A stretch of DNA of 45,449 nucleotides from Helcobacillus massiliensis (GCF_014191425.1 NZ_JACHWP010000011.1:1-45449), one strand, 5' to 3'. Counted from the stretch's first letter, positions 1 through 8,605 are shown. Notes: generated by a model not told the origin, from the letters alone. A program made the numbers and translations.

Positions 1-458
1 AGCATGGACACAATCATGGTGACACCGAACACCGCGCCGCCGGATTCGGAGCTGGAGGCGCCGGCCGACACGGCGCCCGCGAGGCCCATCCCGAAGAGCA
101 GGATGACGCCGCCGATGACCGGAATGATCGAATACACCAGGGACGGCACGATGAACGCCACCCAGTTGCGGCCGAAGGCATCCGCCATCCAGGAGAACGT
201 GCGGCTGATCTTCGCACCGAGGTCATCGGAACTGCTCATCGGGGCGGTGCCGTAGCCCGAGGGGCCGGTTGAGGGGCCGGCGGCCGGCTGCGGCGCCGAC
301 TGCGGGGCGCTGAACGGAGCGGACGGGGCGGAGGAGCCGCCGCCGGCCGCCCAGGAGGGCGCAGCGCCCTGCTGCTGCGGGGCCGACGGGTACTGGCCCC
401 ACTCGGGGGCGCCGTTGGCGGAGGAGGTGGAGCGGGAGTCGTCGGTCGGCGACGTCAT
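1..458 (-). CDS. Membrane protein with Pro/Gln/Ser-rich cytoplasmic N-terminus (5' part only)
   Basis: An open frame runs from an ATG at 458 to the window edge without a stop, giving 152 residues of the N-terminal part. The start has a good ribosome site (AGAAGGA, 6 nt upstream). Residues 1 to about 75 are low in complexity, rich in Ala, Pro, Ser, Gln and Gly, and probably disordered and cytoplasmic. A short amphipathic stretch follows (starting near MSSSDDLGAKISRTF), then at least one long hydrophobic segment (around FIVPSLVYSIIPVIGG) and the beginning of another. This layout is common in actinobacterial membrane proteins of unknown function with a proline-rich head; I cannot assign a family from the fragment. 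It is divergent from gnd, sharing a 211-bp intergenic region. Confidence 0.75.
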   Translation of the reverse strand, partial: MTSPTDDSRSTSSANGAPEWGQYPSAPQQQGAAPSWAAGGGSSAPSAPFSAPQSAPQPAAGPSTGPSGYGTAPMSSSDDLGAKISRTFSWMADAFGRNWVAFIVPSLVYSIIPVIGGVILLFGMGLAGAVSAGASSSESGGAVFGVTMIVSM

Positions 459-669
459 GCGTGTCCTTCTGTTCTGGGATGTGATGAGGGGCCGCGCGCA
501 CCCGCGTGGGCGCGCGCTCCACATGAGAAGTGTGGCACGGACCGGGCCGAAAGCCGCACCGACGGGTCCGGGTACCCTTCGGCCCCAGGGACCGAAGCGG
601 CGGTCTTCTAGACTGGACGGCGCAGCGCGTCGACGCGCCTCCCCACCCCCTATGAAGGAGAAGTCGTCC
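459..669. promoter_or_regulatory. Divergent intergenic region between the membrane protein and gnd
   Basis: This 211-bp region must hold promoters for both flanking genes. On the plus strand a TAGACT -10 candidate lies at 609-614, with a gnd leader of about 50 nt and a ribosome site (GAAGGAG) near 653-659. No convincing -35 box is visible. One copy of the CCGACGGG motif lies at 559-566. No small gene is supported. Confidence 0.4.
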
Positions 670-2139
670 ATGGCCACTTTCGACCCGGCACCCGCGAACT
701 CCGCCGATATCGGCGTCACCGGGATGGCGGTGATGGGCTCGAACCTCGCCCGCAACCTCGCCCGCAACGGCTTCAAGGTCGCCATCCACAACCGGTCCGT
801 GGGGCGCACCGAGAAGGTCATCGAGAACCACAGCGAGGACGGCCAGTTCCTCCCCTCGGAGTCGATGGACGACTTCGTGGCCTCCCTGCAGAAGCCGCGC
901 GTGGCGATCATCATGGTGCAGGCCGGCGCAGCCACCGACGCCGTCATCGAGGAGCTCGCCTCCCGCATGGACGAGGGCGACATCATCGTGGACTGCGGCA
1001 ACGCCCTGTTCACCGACACCCGCCGCCGCGAAGCCGACCTCCGCGAGCGCGGCCTCCACTTCGTCGGCGCCGGCGTCTCCGGCGGTGAAGAGGGCGCCCT
1101 CAACGGCCCCTCGATCATGCCCGGCGGCCCCGTCGAGTCGTACAAGCGGGTGGGGCCGATGTTCGAGAAGATCGCCGCGCAGGTCGACGGCGACCCCTGC
1201 TGCACCCACGTGGGGGCCGACGGTGCCGGCCACTTCGTGAAGATGGTGCACAATGGCATCGAATACGCCGATATGCAGGTCATCTCCGAGGCGTACGACA
1301 TGATGAACAAGGCCCTCGGCATGAGCGCCCCCGAGATCGGTGAGGTCTTCGAGGAGTGGAACAAGGGCGAACTGGAGTCCTTCCTCATCGAGATCACCGC
1401 TGAGGTGCTGAAGCACAAGGACAACGTCACCGGCAAGCCGTTCGTGGACATCGTGCAGGACCGCGCCGCCCAGAAGGGCACCGGCGCCTGGACTGTGCAG
1501 ACCGCCCTGGACTTCGGCGTTCCGGTCACCGGCATTGCGGAGGCGACCTTCGCCCGCTCCACCTCCGGCTCCGTGAAGCAGCGCGAAGCCGCGATCGGTG
1601 TGCTGCCCGCCGAAACCCAGGACCAGACCGTGGAGGACCGCGACCGTCAGCAGTTCATCGAGGACCTGCAGAAGGCGCTGTACGCCGCGAAGCTCGTGTC
1701 CTACTCGCAGGGCTTCGATGAGATCGCGGCCGGTGCCGAGCACTACGAGTGGGACATCAACCTCGGCGACATGGCGAAGATCTGGCGCGGCGGCTGCATC
1801 ATCCGCGCCCGCTTCCTCAATCACATCACCGAGGCGTACAAGCGCAACCCCGACCTCCACCTGCTGCTGGCGGACGAGTACTTCCGCGGTGAGATCGCCT
1901 CCTGCATCCCGGCGTGGCGCCGCGTCGTCGCGTACGCCGCAGCGAACGGCTTCTCGGTGCCGGTGTTCACCTCGACCCTGTCGTACTACGACGCGGTCCG
2001 CTCCGAACGCCTCCCGGCAGCGCTCGTGCAGGCGCAGCGCGACTTCTTCGGCGCGCACACCTACCGCCGCGTGGATGCCGACGGGTCCTTCCACGTGGAG
2101 TGGACCGGGGACCGCACGGAGACGAAGATCAGCGACTGA
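670..2139 (+). CDS. gnd: 6-phosphogluconate dehydrogenase, decarboxylating
   Basis: This 489-residue cytosolic enzyme oxidises and decarboxylates 6-phosphogluconate to ribulose 5-phosphate, making NADPH in the oxidative pentose phosphate pathway. The N-terminal Rossmann motif GVTGMAVMGSNLA lies at about residues 15-27. The substrate-binding signature FVKMVHNGIEY holds the catalytic Lys191 and the conserved Asn195 and Glu198. The GAGVSGGEEGA loop is intact, and the C-terminal tail (YRRVDADGSFHVEW) is the family's usual ending. Length matches the long homodimeric form (about 470-490 residues). I chose the ATG at 670 because a GAAGGAG ribosome site lies just upstream and the homology begins there; an upstream in-frame extension looks spurious. 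It converges on the next gene with a 10-bp gap. Confidence 0.98.
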   Translation: MATFDPAPANSADIGVTGMAVMGSNLARNLARNGFKVAIHNRSVGRTEKVIENHSEDGQFLPSESMDDFVASLQKPRVAIIMVQAGAATDAVIEELASRMDEGDIIVDCGNALFTDTRRREADLRERGLHFVGAGVSGGEEGALNGPSIMPGGPVESYKRVGPMFEKIAAQVDGDPCCTHVGADGAGHFVKMVHNGIEYADMQVISEAYDMMNKALGMSAPEIGEVFEEWNKGELESFLIEITAEVLKHKDNVTGKPFVDIVQDRAAQKGTGAWTVQTALDFGVPVTGIAEATFARSTSGSVKQREAAIGVLPAETQDQTVEDRDRQQFIEDLQKALYAAKLVSYSQGFDEIAAGAEHYEWDINLGDMAKIWRGGCIIRARFLNHITEAYKRNPDLHLLLADEYFRGEIASCIPAWRRVVAYAAANGFSVPVFTSTLSYYDAVRSERLPAALVQAQRDFFGAHTYRRVDADGSFHVEWTGDRTETKISD

Positions 2140-2153
2140 CCCCGCCCGGTCAG
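2136..2153. terminator. Small hairpin formed by the two convergent stop codons (gnd / helicase-associated gene)
   Basis: CTGACC (2136-2141) and GGTCAG (2148-2153) pair across the loop CCGCCC. The left arm contains the gnd stop (2137-2139) and the right arm the opposing gene's stop (2150-2152). There is no T tract, so its strength as a terminator is doubtful. Confidence 0.3.
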
Positions 2154-4162
2154 CCGAGTGTGACGCGGTGGACGAGGACGGTGAACTCCGTTCCGTCCGC
2201 CGCGTCGCGTGCTGTCAGGCGGCCCGCGTTCAGGGACAGCGGACGGGCCCGCTTCTCGACGATGCCGCCGCGGCCGTCGACGATGCCGAGCCGCAGCTCG
2301 CCCCCGTCGGCGATCGCCGCCCGGATGCGGTCGGACACCCCGTGGCGGGAGGCCGACGGGTTCTCCTCCGCGGCCCGGATCCGCCGCACCGCCTCCGCGG
2401 GCTCCAGCCGCAGGGAGGGATCCGTCGGCCCCTGAGTCCCCTCCCCGGCGCTGATCAGCATGGCCGCGGGGACAGCGGGACGGCCCGCCGCCGGTGCTGA
2501 GGCGCGGCGCGCACTGCGCGGGTGCGGAGCGGACGCGTCCGTGTCACCGGTGGCGACCATGCCGGCGCGGCGCGCCAGATCCGCCGCGAGAGCGGGGCGA
2601 ACGGTCGCGAGGGCAACAGTCGGCGCGAGGCGCACGAGCCCCAGCATGGATGCCTCATCGGAGGCGAACAGACGGTCCAGGTGCACCTCCTCACCGGTGA
2701 GGACGGACTGGGCGGAGCGCACCTCGATGCGGCCCACTTTTCGGGCTTCGTCGGTGATGAGGAACTCCAGGGCCTGCGGCACCGGGGTGATCGCACGGTC
2801 GCGCAGCGCGTGGAGCATGTGGTCGGCACTGGTGCCGGTGCGCAGAGCGGCGGCGATGGACGACGGCGTGAAGCGGCCCGTGGCGGCGGGCCCGCGACCG
2901 TCGCTCTCCGCCCACTCCAGCAGGCGCTGGACCGCGGCCGTGGGACGGCCCGGCACGGTGATCGTCAGATCGGAGTCGAGGATCACCTGATCCACCTGCG
3001 GCGGCAGCAGGGCCCGCAGCGCCTCCGCGGCCCGCTCTCCCGAGAGGACCGACTCGAGCAGCGCCGTCGGCACACCGTCGGCGAGCAGACCCCACGCCTC
3101 GGCTTCCGCGAGGGCGAACCGCGCTTCCTGCTGCACGCCCGGCGCCGGCACGAGCGGGAACAGCCAGGCGGCGAGGTGCATGACCGCGTCCGTCGATGCG
3201 CGCACGTCCCGCTCGCGCGCCTGGGCCGCAATGTGCTGCAGAAGCAGGCGCCTGCGCTCGCGGGCACCGGCGCGGCGCGTCTCATCCGACAGCGCCGCCT
3301 GCGGCCCGCCCGCCCGGGAACCGGACCCGGTGGGGGAGGGGTCCACCGGTTCGCCCGCGAGGGACGGGATGTGTGAACTCGAGAGCCACGCGTCCACCAG
3401 GAGCGCCCACTGGTCGGCGTCGTCCGCCTCGAGGTGCGCGGCGAGCTCCGCGGTTGCCTGCCAGTCCTCGCCGTCGTGCGCGAGGAGTCCCAGCGACCAT
3501 GCCGCATGCATGGCGGTGGACCACACCTCGGGCGCTGCGCCGGCGTCAGCGGCGAACCGTCGGTGGTCCCGCTGCGCGACGCCACCGCGGCGCAGCACGC
3601 CCGGCAGGCCGTCCCATCGGGCGATTCCTGCCACCAGCGAGGTCATCTCCAGGGCGTGCTGCGCCGCCTGCGCCGCGCGGCCTCCGGGGAAGCGCTCAGC
3701 GGTCGCGTCCGGCAGGGGAGGCGGCTGCGGACAGAAGTCCGCCACGATCCGCTGCCCCCGCTGGGCTGCCTGCACCACGCCGGGTGCCAGACCGGACTTC
3801 TCCGGCAGGAGTTCCAGGACCGTGCGGATGGGGCGGAACCCGTTGGCCCCCTTGATGACGAGCGCACGCACCCGCAGTCCCTCCATCACCGGCCCCACCT
3901 CGCCGGCCGTACAGCCCAGCGCCCGCGCCGCGGCCTCCAGTGTGACCGGTGGCGGAAGAACAGCGAGGGTCTGCAGCAGCTGCAGGGCCGGGCGGTGCAG
4001 GCCGTCCAGGGCGCGCCGCACGCTCACCTTCGTGGAGGAGCGCGCCGCCAACTGGGACAGGGACTGCGGCAGCTGCGCCGTCAGGTCACCGCGGGAGGTG
4101 AACAGTTCGAGCAGGTCATCGTCGGTGAAGGACCGCAGGGCATCGGCGAGAGTGGGCAGCAT
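2150..4162 (-). CDS. Helicase-associated-domain (XPB/Ssl2-like) protein
   Basis: The 670-residue product resembles the large actinobacterial proteins annotated as helicase-associated or helicase conserved C-terminal domain 3. The N-terminal part (LADALRSFTDDDLLELF, then repeated short helices up to about residue 330) looks like stacked winged-helix elements. The C-terminal part, starting near VILDSDLTITVP, matches the Helicase_C_3 type of domain. I see no Walker A or DEAD-like motif, so it is probably a DNA-binding or accessory protein, not an active helicase; an XPB-like helicase is a plausible partner but none lies in this window. The ATG at 4162 is preceded at 6 nt by TATCCT and has no Shine-Dalgarno sequence, which suggests a leaderless mRNA. 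An upstream in-frame ATG exists but is less likely. Confidence 0.75.
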   Translation of the reverse strand: MLPTLADALRSFTDDDLLELFTSRGDLTAQLPQSLSQLAARSSTKVSVRRALDGLHRPALQLLQTLAVLPPPVTLEAAARALGCTAGEVGPVMEGLRVRALVIKGANGFRPIRTVLELLPEKSGLAPGVVQAAQRGQRIVADFCPQPPPLPDATAERFPGGRAAQAAQHALEMTSLVAGIARWDGLPGVLRRGGVAQRDHRRFAADAGAAPEVWSTAMHAAWSLGLLAHDGEDWQATAELAAHLEADDADQWALLVDAWLSSSHIPSLAGEPVDPSPTGSGSRAGGPQAALSDETRRAGARERRRLLLQHIAAQARERDVRASTDAVMHLAAWLFPLVPAPGVQQEARFALAEAEAWGLLADGVPTALLESVLSGERAAEALRALLPPQVDQVILDSDLTITVPGRPTAAVQRLLEWAESDGRGPAATGRFTPSSIAAALRTGTSADHMLHALRDRAITPVPQALEFLITDEARKVGRIEVRSAQSVLTGEEVHLDRLFASDEASMLGLVRLAPTVALATVRPALAADLARRAGMVATGDTDASAPHPRSARRASAPAAGRPAVPAAMLISAGEGTQGPTDPSLRLEPAEAVRRIRAAEENPSASRHGVSDRIRAAIADGGELRLGIVDGRGGIVEKRARPLSLNAGRLTARDAADGTEFTVLVHRVTLG

Positions 4163-4168
4163 GCGGCC

Positions 4169-4174
4169 AGGATA
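4169..4174 (-). promoter_or_regulatory. -10 box (TATCCT) of a probable leaderless mRNA
   Basis: TATCCT on the minus strand ends 6 nt before the ATG at 4162, so transcription would start at or next to the start codon. No ribosome site is visible. Confidence 0.5.
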
Positions 4175-4241
4175 CGGAACAGGGCACTCCTCCACCCCAG
4201 CGGCCATTCCCTTCCGTGCCGCAGTGTGGTCTGCTGAGGCC

Positions 4242-5435
4242 ATGAACCCGAGCCCCACCCACACCGACCAACCCGGCGCCGCCGCCGGTCCGCTGCCGCG
4301 CGCCGCCGCCCGCGCTATCGATACCGCGATCCTCGCCGTGATCGGTGTCGGTGCGGCACTGCTGCTGGGGCTGGTGCTGATCGCACCTGGGCCGGCGATG
4401 GACGACCCGAGTTCCGGGCCCCGCACCTGGGTGGATCTTGTCCTGGCTGGGGTGGTCCTCGGTGCGCCCCTGACCGCCCTGTTCGCAGTGGTCATCCTGC
4501 CGATCCTCACCGCGCTGACCGGCACCACCGCTGGCAAGCGCATCGCCCGCCTCGAGGTCCGTGCAGCCGACGGTTCCCGCTGCCCCTGGTGGCGCTCAGT
4601 GCTGCGCGAAGCGCCGATGGTTCTGTTCGCCGTGGTGAGTTGGGCGATGATCCTCGCCGCCCTGATCCTCTACTACGCTGTGCGGCCCTCACCGTTCCTG
4701 CTGTTCGTGGCGCCGGCGCTGCTGCTGGGGCCCGCGCTCGCGGCCGCTCTGGCCGGCCTCGGTGTCGCTGCCCGGTCCCGCCGGCAGCTCGGGGACATCC
4801 TCGCCGGCACCGTGGTGGTACCGCGCGGGACCCCGGTGGCTGAGGCGCCTCCCGCCGTGGGACTGCCGACTCGGTGGGCGGCGACCACCCGCCCTGAATC
4901 CCGCGCGCTGCTGGGCCGCCGATTCCTCGCCCGCGTCATCGACATCGCGCTTCGACTCGTGCCGACCGCAGTCGCCGTGGTGATCATGGTCGGGGCCCTG
5001 TGGGTGCAGGCGGAGAATTCGCCCCCGCCGGACCCGAACGATCCGTGGGCGGGGTGGGACTCGCTCGTCGCCTTCCTCGTTATGTCCGCCGGGGTCCTGC
5101 TGCTCACCGCCGTCGTGTGGGCGCTGTACGACATCGTTCTGCACGCCGGGACCGGCCGCACTCCCGGCAAGCGCATCATGAAGCTGCAGGTGGTGAAGCG
5201 GGCCGACGGGGACGCGATCGGCCTCGTGCTGTCCTTCGCCCGCGCGATCCTGCCGGTGGCGGCGGCGACGCTGCTGATCCTCGCCGGGCTCGTCCTGTCG
5301 CTGGGGTTCCTGCTGCCGATCGTGATGCCGCCGCTGCTGCTGATCATCCCCATCACCGCGCTGTTCGACCCGGAGGGTCTGCAGCGCTCCGTCATCGACC
5401 GGGTGCTCGGCATCCGCGTGGTCCGTACCGACTGA
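4242..5435 (+). CDS. RDD family integral membrane protein with two RDD domains
   Basis: The 397-residue membrane protein carries two RDD units. The first has RAAARAIDTAIL near residue 20 and GTTAGKRIARLEV near residue 95. The second has RRFLARVIDIALR near residue 226 and GRTPGKRIMKLQVV near residue 305. Each unit has several long hydrophobic segments. The Arg-Asp pair and the GK-R-I motif are the family's hallmarks. RDD proteins are poorly understood; some have been linked to Na+/H+ antiport, but function here is unknown. Tandem RDD proteins are less common than single ones. The start has only a weak TGAGG upstream. The gene is divergent from the helicase-associated gene, 79 bp away. Confidence 0.85.
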   Translation: MNPSPTHTDQPGAAAGPLPRAAARAIDTAILAVIGVGAALLLGLVLIAPGPAMDDPSSGPRTWVDLVLAGVVLGAPLTALFAVVILPILTALTGTTAGKRIARLEVRAADGSRCPWWRSVLREAPMVLFAVVSWAMILAALILYYAVRPSPFLLFVAPALLLGPALAAALAGLGVAARSRRQLGDILAGTVVVPRGTPVAEAPPAVGLPTRWAATTRPESRALLGRRFLARVIDIALRLVPTAVAVVIMVGALWVQAENSPPPDPNDPWAGWDSLVAFLVMSAGVLLLTAVVWALYDIVLHAGTGRTPGKRIMKLQVVKRADGDAIGLVLSFARAILPVAAATLLILAGLVLSLGFLLPIVMPPLLLIIPITALFDPEGLQRSVIDRVLGIRVVRTD

Positions 5436-5578
5436 GGGGGATGGCCGGCGTATCGCCGACATGCTCGCCGGCGCTCTGCTGCGCCGCCGGGTGGTCCGCG
5501 CAGTGACGAATGCGTCTCCGCGCGGCCGCTCCCACCTCCACAACAGCACGGGGCGCCCATAGGATGGCGGGGCCGCCG
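5436..5578. promoter_or_regulatory. Intergenic region upstream of the tRNA
   Basis: This stretch follows the RDD gene and must contain the promoter of the tRNA. A short GC-rich inverted repeat (GGCGC / GCGCC near 5473-5490) could be a weak terminator for the RDD gene. No clear -10 or -35 pair stands out, and no small gene is supported. Confidence 0.3.
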
Positions 5579-5652
5579 GCCCCCATAGCCCAACTGGCAG
5601 AGGCAGGAGACTTAAAATCTTCACAGTCTGGGTTCGAACCCCAGTGGGGGTA
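5579..5652 (+). tRNA. tRNA with anticodon UAA (Leu by codon) but a short, class-I variable loop
   Basis: A complete cloverleaf can be drawn in 74 nt. The acceptor stem GCCCCCA/TGGGGGT has one terminal G-U pair. The D arm has three firm pairs and contains GG. The anticodon stem GGAGA/TCTTC encloses the loop CTTAAAA with anticodon TAA at 5613-5615. The T arm is CTGGG-TTCGAAC-CCCAG and the discriminator is A at 5652. CCA is not encoded. The variable region is only 5 nt (ACAGT, 5623-5627), whereas canonical tRNA-Leu has a long variable arm. The D arm (GGCAGAGGC) and discriminator A73 do look leucine-like. It may be a functional leucine tRNA lacking its arm, or a tRNA-like element with another role. 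The yggS start codon follows 28 nt after its 3' end. Confidence 0.85.
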
Positions 5653-5680
5653 CTCGTCACACGTGAAGGAGAGCCCCGTC

Positions 5681-6385
5681 ATGAGCGAACTCGCCGACTC
5701 CATCGATCAGGTCCTCGACCGCATCGCCCAGGCCGCGCAGCGCGCCGGCCGCAGCGCCGAGGACATCGCCATCGTCCTGGCCACGAAGACCCGCACCGCT
5801 GATGAGATCCGCGCGGCTGTCGAGATCTTCTCCGAGCGCGGCGTGCGAGTGGGTGTGGGGGAGAACCGCGCCCAGGAGATCGCCAAGCACGTCGACCTCG
5901 AGGACCTCGGCCTCACCCGCCACTTCATCGGCCGCCTCCAGACCAACAAGGCGCGCGACGTCGTCCGCTTCGCCGACCTCATCCACTCCGTTGATCGCCC
6001 CGGCCTCATCGACGCACTCGAGCGCCGCGCCAACAACGACGGCGTCACCCAGCGCATCCTGCTGCAGGTCAACACTTCCGGTGAGGACACCAAGGCCGGC
6101 TTCGCGCCCGATGCCGCCGTGCTGAAGGACGCGATCGACCGCTGCCGCGATGGCGGCACCCTCACCGTGGAGGGCCTGATGACCATCGGCTCCCACACCG
6201 GTGACGAGGACGAAGTCCGCCGTTCCCTGCGGGACCTGCGGATCCTGCGCGAGGACCTCGCCGACGGCGCCGTGCGCGAGCTCTCCATGGGCATGACCCA
6301 TGATCTCGAGCAGGCCGTCGAAGAGGGCGCCACCATCATCCGCGTGGGCTCCGCCGTGTTCGGCGAGCGCGACTACACGAAGTGA
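5681..6385 (+). CDS. yggS: YggS-family pyridoxal-phosphate homeostasis protein
   Basis: The 234-residue cytosolic PLP-binding protein belongs to the YggS/PROSC (COG0325) family, which keeps PLP and amino-acid pools balanced and has no known catalytic activity. The PLP lysine lies in VLATKTRT (about residue 35). Other family marks are GVGENRAQE, HFIGRLQTNKA, VNTSGEDTKAGF, GLMTIG, and the C-terminal SMGMTHDLEQAVEEG with RVGSAVFG. The ATG at 5681 has a strong GAAGGAG site at 5665-5671. The leader is too short to hold a separate promoter after the tRNA, so the gene is probably co-transcribed with it. Its stop codon overlaps the start of the following MFS gene (GTGA). Confidence 0.95.
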   Translation: MSELADSIDQVLDRIAQAAQRAGRSAEDIAIVLATKTRTADEIRAAVEIFSERGVRVGVGENRAQEIAKHVDLEDLGLTRHFIGRLQTNKARDVVRFADLIHSVDRPGLIDALERRANNDGVTQRILLQVNTSGEDTKAGFAPDAAVLKDAIDRCRDGGTLTVEGLMTIGSHTGDEDEVRRSLRDLRILREDLADGAVRELSMGMTHDLEQAVEEGATIIRVGSAVFGERDYTK

Positions 6386-7665
6386 CGGCGATGCCGCCGC
6401 GCTCCTACGCGACCCTCACCCCCGCCGGACGCCGCTTCGCGCTGTTCGCCATCGCCATCGGCGGGTTCGGCATCGGCACCAGTGAGTTCATCTCCATGGG
6501 CCTGCTGCCGGACATCGCCCGCAGCCTCCTGGCCCCCTTCTACGCCCAGAACCCCGACGCCGCCACCGCGAAGGCCGGCATCGCGGTCAGCGCCTACGCC
6601 GCCGGTGTGGTGATCGGCGCTCCGGTGCTGTCCCTGCTCAGCGTGACGATGTCCCGGCCGAAGCTCATCATCGGCCTCGGCATCGGCCTGCTCTTCGGCA
6701 CCCTGCTGTCCGCGAGCATGCCCACGTTCGAACTGACCGTCATCGCGCGCTTCCTCGCCGGCCTGCCGCACGGCGCATTCTTCGGCGTCGCGGCCCTGCT
6801 CGCCGCCGATGTGATGGGACCCGGCAACCAGGGCAAGGGCATCGCGCTCGCCCTGTCCGGCCTGACGGTGGCGAACCTCGCTGGTGTTCCCCTGCTGACC
6901 GCGTTCGGTCAGTCCCTCGGCTGGCGTACCGCCTACCAGCTGGTCGCGGGCATCTTCGCCCTCACCGTGGTGCTGCTGCTGATCGCGCTGCCGCCGCAGC
7001 CCCCGCCGCGCGGCCGCAGCATCCGCGATGAGCTCTCCGCCTTCCGCTCCAAGCGTCTGTGGATGGTGCTGGTGATCGACTCCGTCGGCTTCCTGTCGAT
7101 GTTCGCCGTGTTCGGCTACATCGCGGACATCTCCACCTCGGTCGCGGGCATGCAGCCGGCCCACGTCCCGCTCATCCTCGCCTGCGCGGGCCTCGGCATG
7201 ACGATCGGCAACATCGTGGGCGGTCACCTCGCCGACTGGTCGTTCCGCCGCTCCCCGCTGCTGGTGTTCCCCTTCTTCGTGGCGTCCCTGTTCCTGCTGA
7301 TCCCGCTGGCGTCCTTCCCGGTCGGGCTCGCAGTCGGCATCGTGGTACTGATGGGGCTGAACGCCTGCATCCACCCGAGCCTGCAGGCGTGGCTGATGGA
7401 TTCCGCGGGGGAGTCGGTGACGCTGGGGGCGGCTCTGCACCACGGTGCGTTCAACATTGCGAACTCACTCGGAGTCGCCGCGGGCGGCATCGTGGTGGCG
7501 GCCGGGTTCGGCTTCCGCGCCCCGATCATCCTGGCGGCGGGGCTCGGCGTGTTCGGCTGGGCGATCACCGCGCTCGGCCTCACCCTCGACCGCCGACGGA
7601 GGCCGCATGGGGACGTGTCCCCCTCGCGGCCCATCAAACCGGCCGCAGCACCGACCGTAGTCTGA
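6382..7665 (+). CDS. MFS transporter, DHA1 (AraJ-like drug/sugar efflux) type
   Basis: The 427-residue protein has about 12 hydrophobic segments. Its N-terminal signature GGFGIGTSEFISMGLLP, the loop SVTMSRPKLI and the segment LPHGAFFGVAALLAAD are typical of the DHA1 family around AraJ and YdhP, which export sugars or drugs by proton antiport. The substrate cannot be read from the sequence. The GTG at 6382 overlaps the yggS stop (GTGA), which suggests translational coupling; an ATG three codons later (6391) is the alternative start. Both ends of the protein have short basic cytoplasmic tails. Confidence 0.88.
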   Translation: MTAMPPRSYATLTPAGRRFALFAIAIGGFGIGTSEFISMGLLPDIARSLLAPFYAQNPDAATAKAGIAVSAYAAGVVIGAPVLSLLSVTMSRPKLIIGLGIGLLFGTLLSASMPTFELTVIARFLAGLPHGAFFGVAALLAADVMGPGNQGKGIALALSGLTVANLAGVPLLTAFGQSLGWRTAYQLVAGIFALTVVLLLIALPPQPPPRGRSIRDELSAFRSKRLWMVLVIDSVGFLSMFAVFGYIADISTSVAGMQPAHVPLILACAGLGMTIGNIVGGHLADWSFRRSPLLVFPFFVASLFLLIPLASFPVGLAVGIVVLMGLNACIHPSLQAWLMDSAGESVTLGAALHHGAFNIANSLGVAAGGIVVAAGFGFRAPIILAAGLGVFGWAITALGLTLDRRRRPHGDVSPSRPIKPAAAPTVV

Positions 7666-7735
7666 CGCTCGAGTCGTCCCCCCTTCGATACACTCAGTCC
7701 ATCATCCGTCCCACGTCAGATTGGATTCCCTCACC

Positions 7736-8605
7736 ATGGCAGGTAAGAACATCCTGTTCGGCAAGGATCCCGCCTTCCGCGAAGGCGGCGGGCAGTACGC
7801 CCCCGCGCCCCAGTACAACCAGGCCTTCGGCCAGCCCCAGCAGGGCTCGCCGGAGCAGCTCAACCAGATGTTCATGCAGCCCGCCGCGACCGGACACGAC
7901 ACCGGCCGCGTCAGCTACCGCGACATCATGAACGCCCTGACCGCCACCCTCGGCACCATCATGCTGATCGCCGCCGTCGTGATGGCGATCCCGGCGGTCG
8001 TCGGCGCCGTCGCCGGGGAAGATGCCGAGATGGCTGTGCGCGGCCTGCTGTTCATCGCCACCATCATCGGCCTCATCGGCTCCCTGATCTTCGGCATCTG
8101 GGGCTCCTTCAAGCGCCGCGGCAGCGCCCCGCTCACCATGGCGTACGCCGTGTTCGAAGGCCTGCTGCTCGGCGGCATCAGCTCCACCTTCGAGATGATC
8201 TACCCCGGCATCGTCTTCCAGGCGGTCCTGGCCACCCTCGCCGTGGTCGCCTCCATCCTCGTGCTGTTCCGCATGGGCAAGCTGCGCTCCAGCCCGAAGC
8301 TCACGAAGATCTTCTTCGTGGCGTTGGGCGCGTACATGATCTTCAGCCTGGTGAACCTGGCTCTGATCATCTTCACCCAGACCAACCTGCGCTACGGTGA
8401 CTTCTCGTGGCTCGGGCTCGCGGTCGGCGCGTTCGCCGTGCTGCTCGCCTCCTACAGCCTGGTGCTGGACCTGGAGGCCGCCCAGATCGCCGTCAACAAC
8501 GGTGCAGAGCGCTCCATCGCGTGGCGCGTGGCCCTCGGCCTCGCCCTCACCGTGGTGTGGATGTACATGGAGATCCTCCGCCTTCTGTCGATCCTCAGGG
8601 ACTGA
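7736..8605 (+). CDS. Bax inhibitor-1/YccA family membrane protein
   Basis: The 289-residue protein starts with a soluble, Gln/Pro-rich head of about 60 residues, followed by seven hydrophobic segments. The signature YAVFEGLLLGGIS and the ending (SLVLDLEAAQIAV, then VWMYMEILRLLSIL) match the actinobacterial branch of the BI-1/YccA family. Members are pH-sensitive Ca2+ leak channels or membrane-stress proteins; the physiological role in actinobacteria is unclear. I chose the ATG at 7736 because an upstream in-frame TTG (7721) has no better ribosome site. A long hairpin at 8630-8665 ends the transcript. Confidence 0.9.
   Translation: MAGKNILFGKDPAFREGGGQYAPAPQYNQAFGQPQQGSPEQLNQMFMQPAATGHDTGRVSYRDIMNALTATLGTIMLIAAVVMAIPAVVGAVAGEDAEMAVRGLLFIATIIGLIGSLIFGIWGSFKRRGSAPLTMAYAVFEGLLLGGISSTFEMIYPGIVFQAVLATLAVVASILVLFRMGKLRSSPKLTKIFFVALGAYMIFSLVNLALIIFTQTNLRYGDFSWLGLAVGAFAVLLASYSLVLDLEAAQIAVNNGAERSIAWRVALGLALTVVWMYMEILRLLSILRD

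Noticed and set aside
223-2094. A long open frame (623 codons) on the minus strand opposite gnd
   Set aside because: It is a mirror of the strongly G/C-biased gnd coding frame, with Val/Gly/Leu/Glu-rich shadow composition and no family signal. The real genes here are gnd and the membrane protein start at 458.
5579-5652. Reading this tRNA as tRNA-Lys or as a suppressor tRNA
   Set aside because: The 7-nt loop CTTAAAA gives anticodon UAA with a fully paired 5-bp stem on either side; no shift of the loop gives UUU or a stop-reading anticodon (UUA, CUA or UCA).
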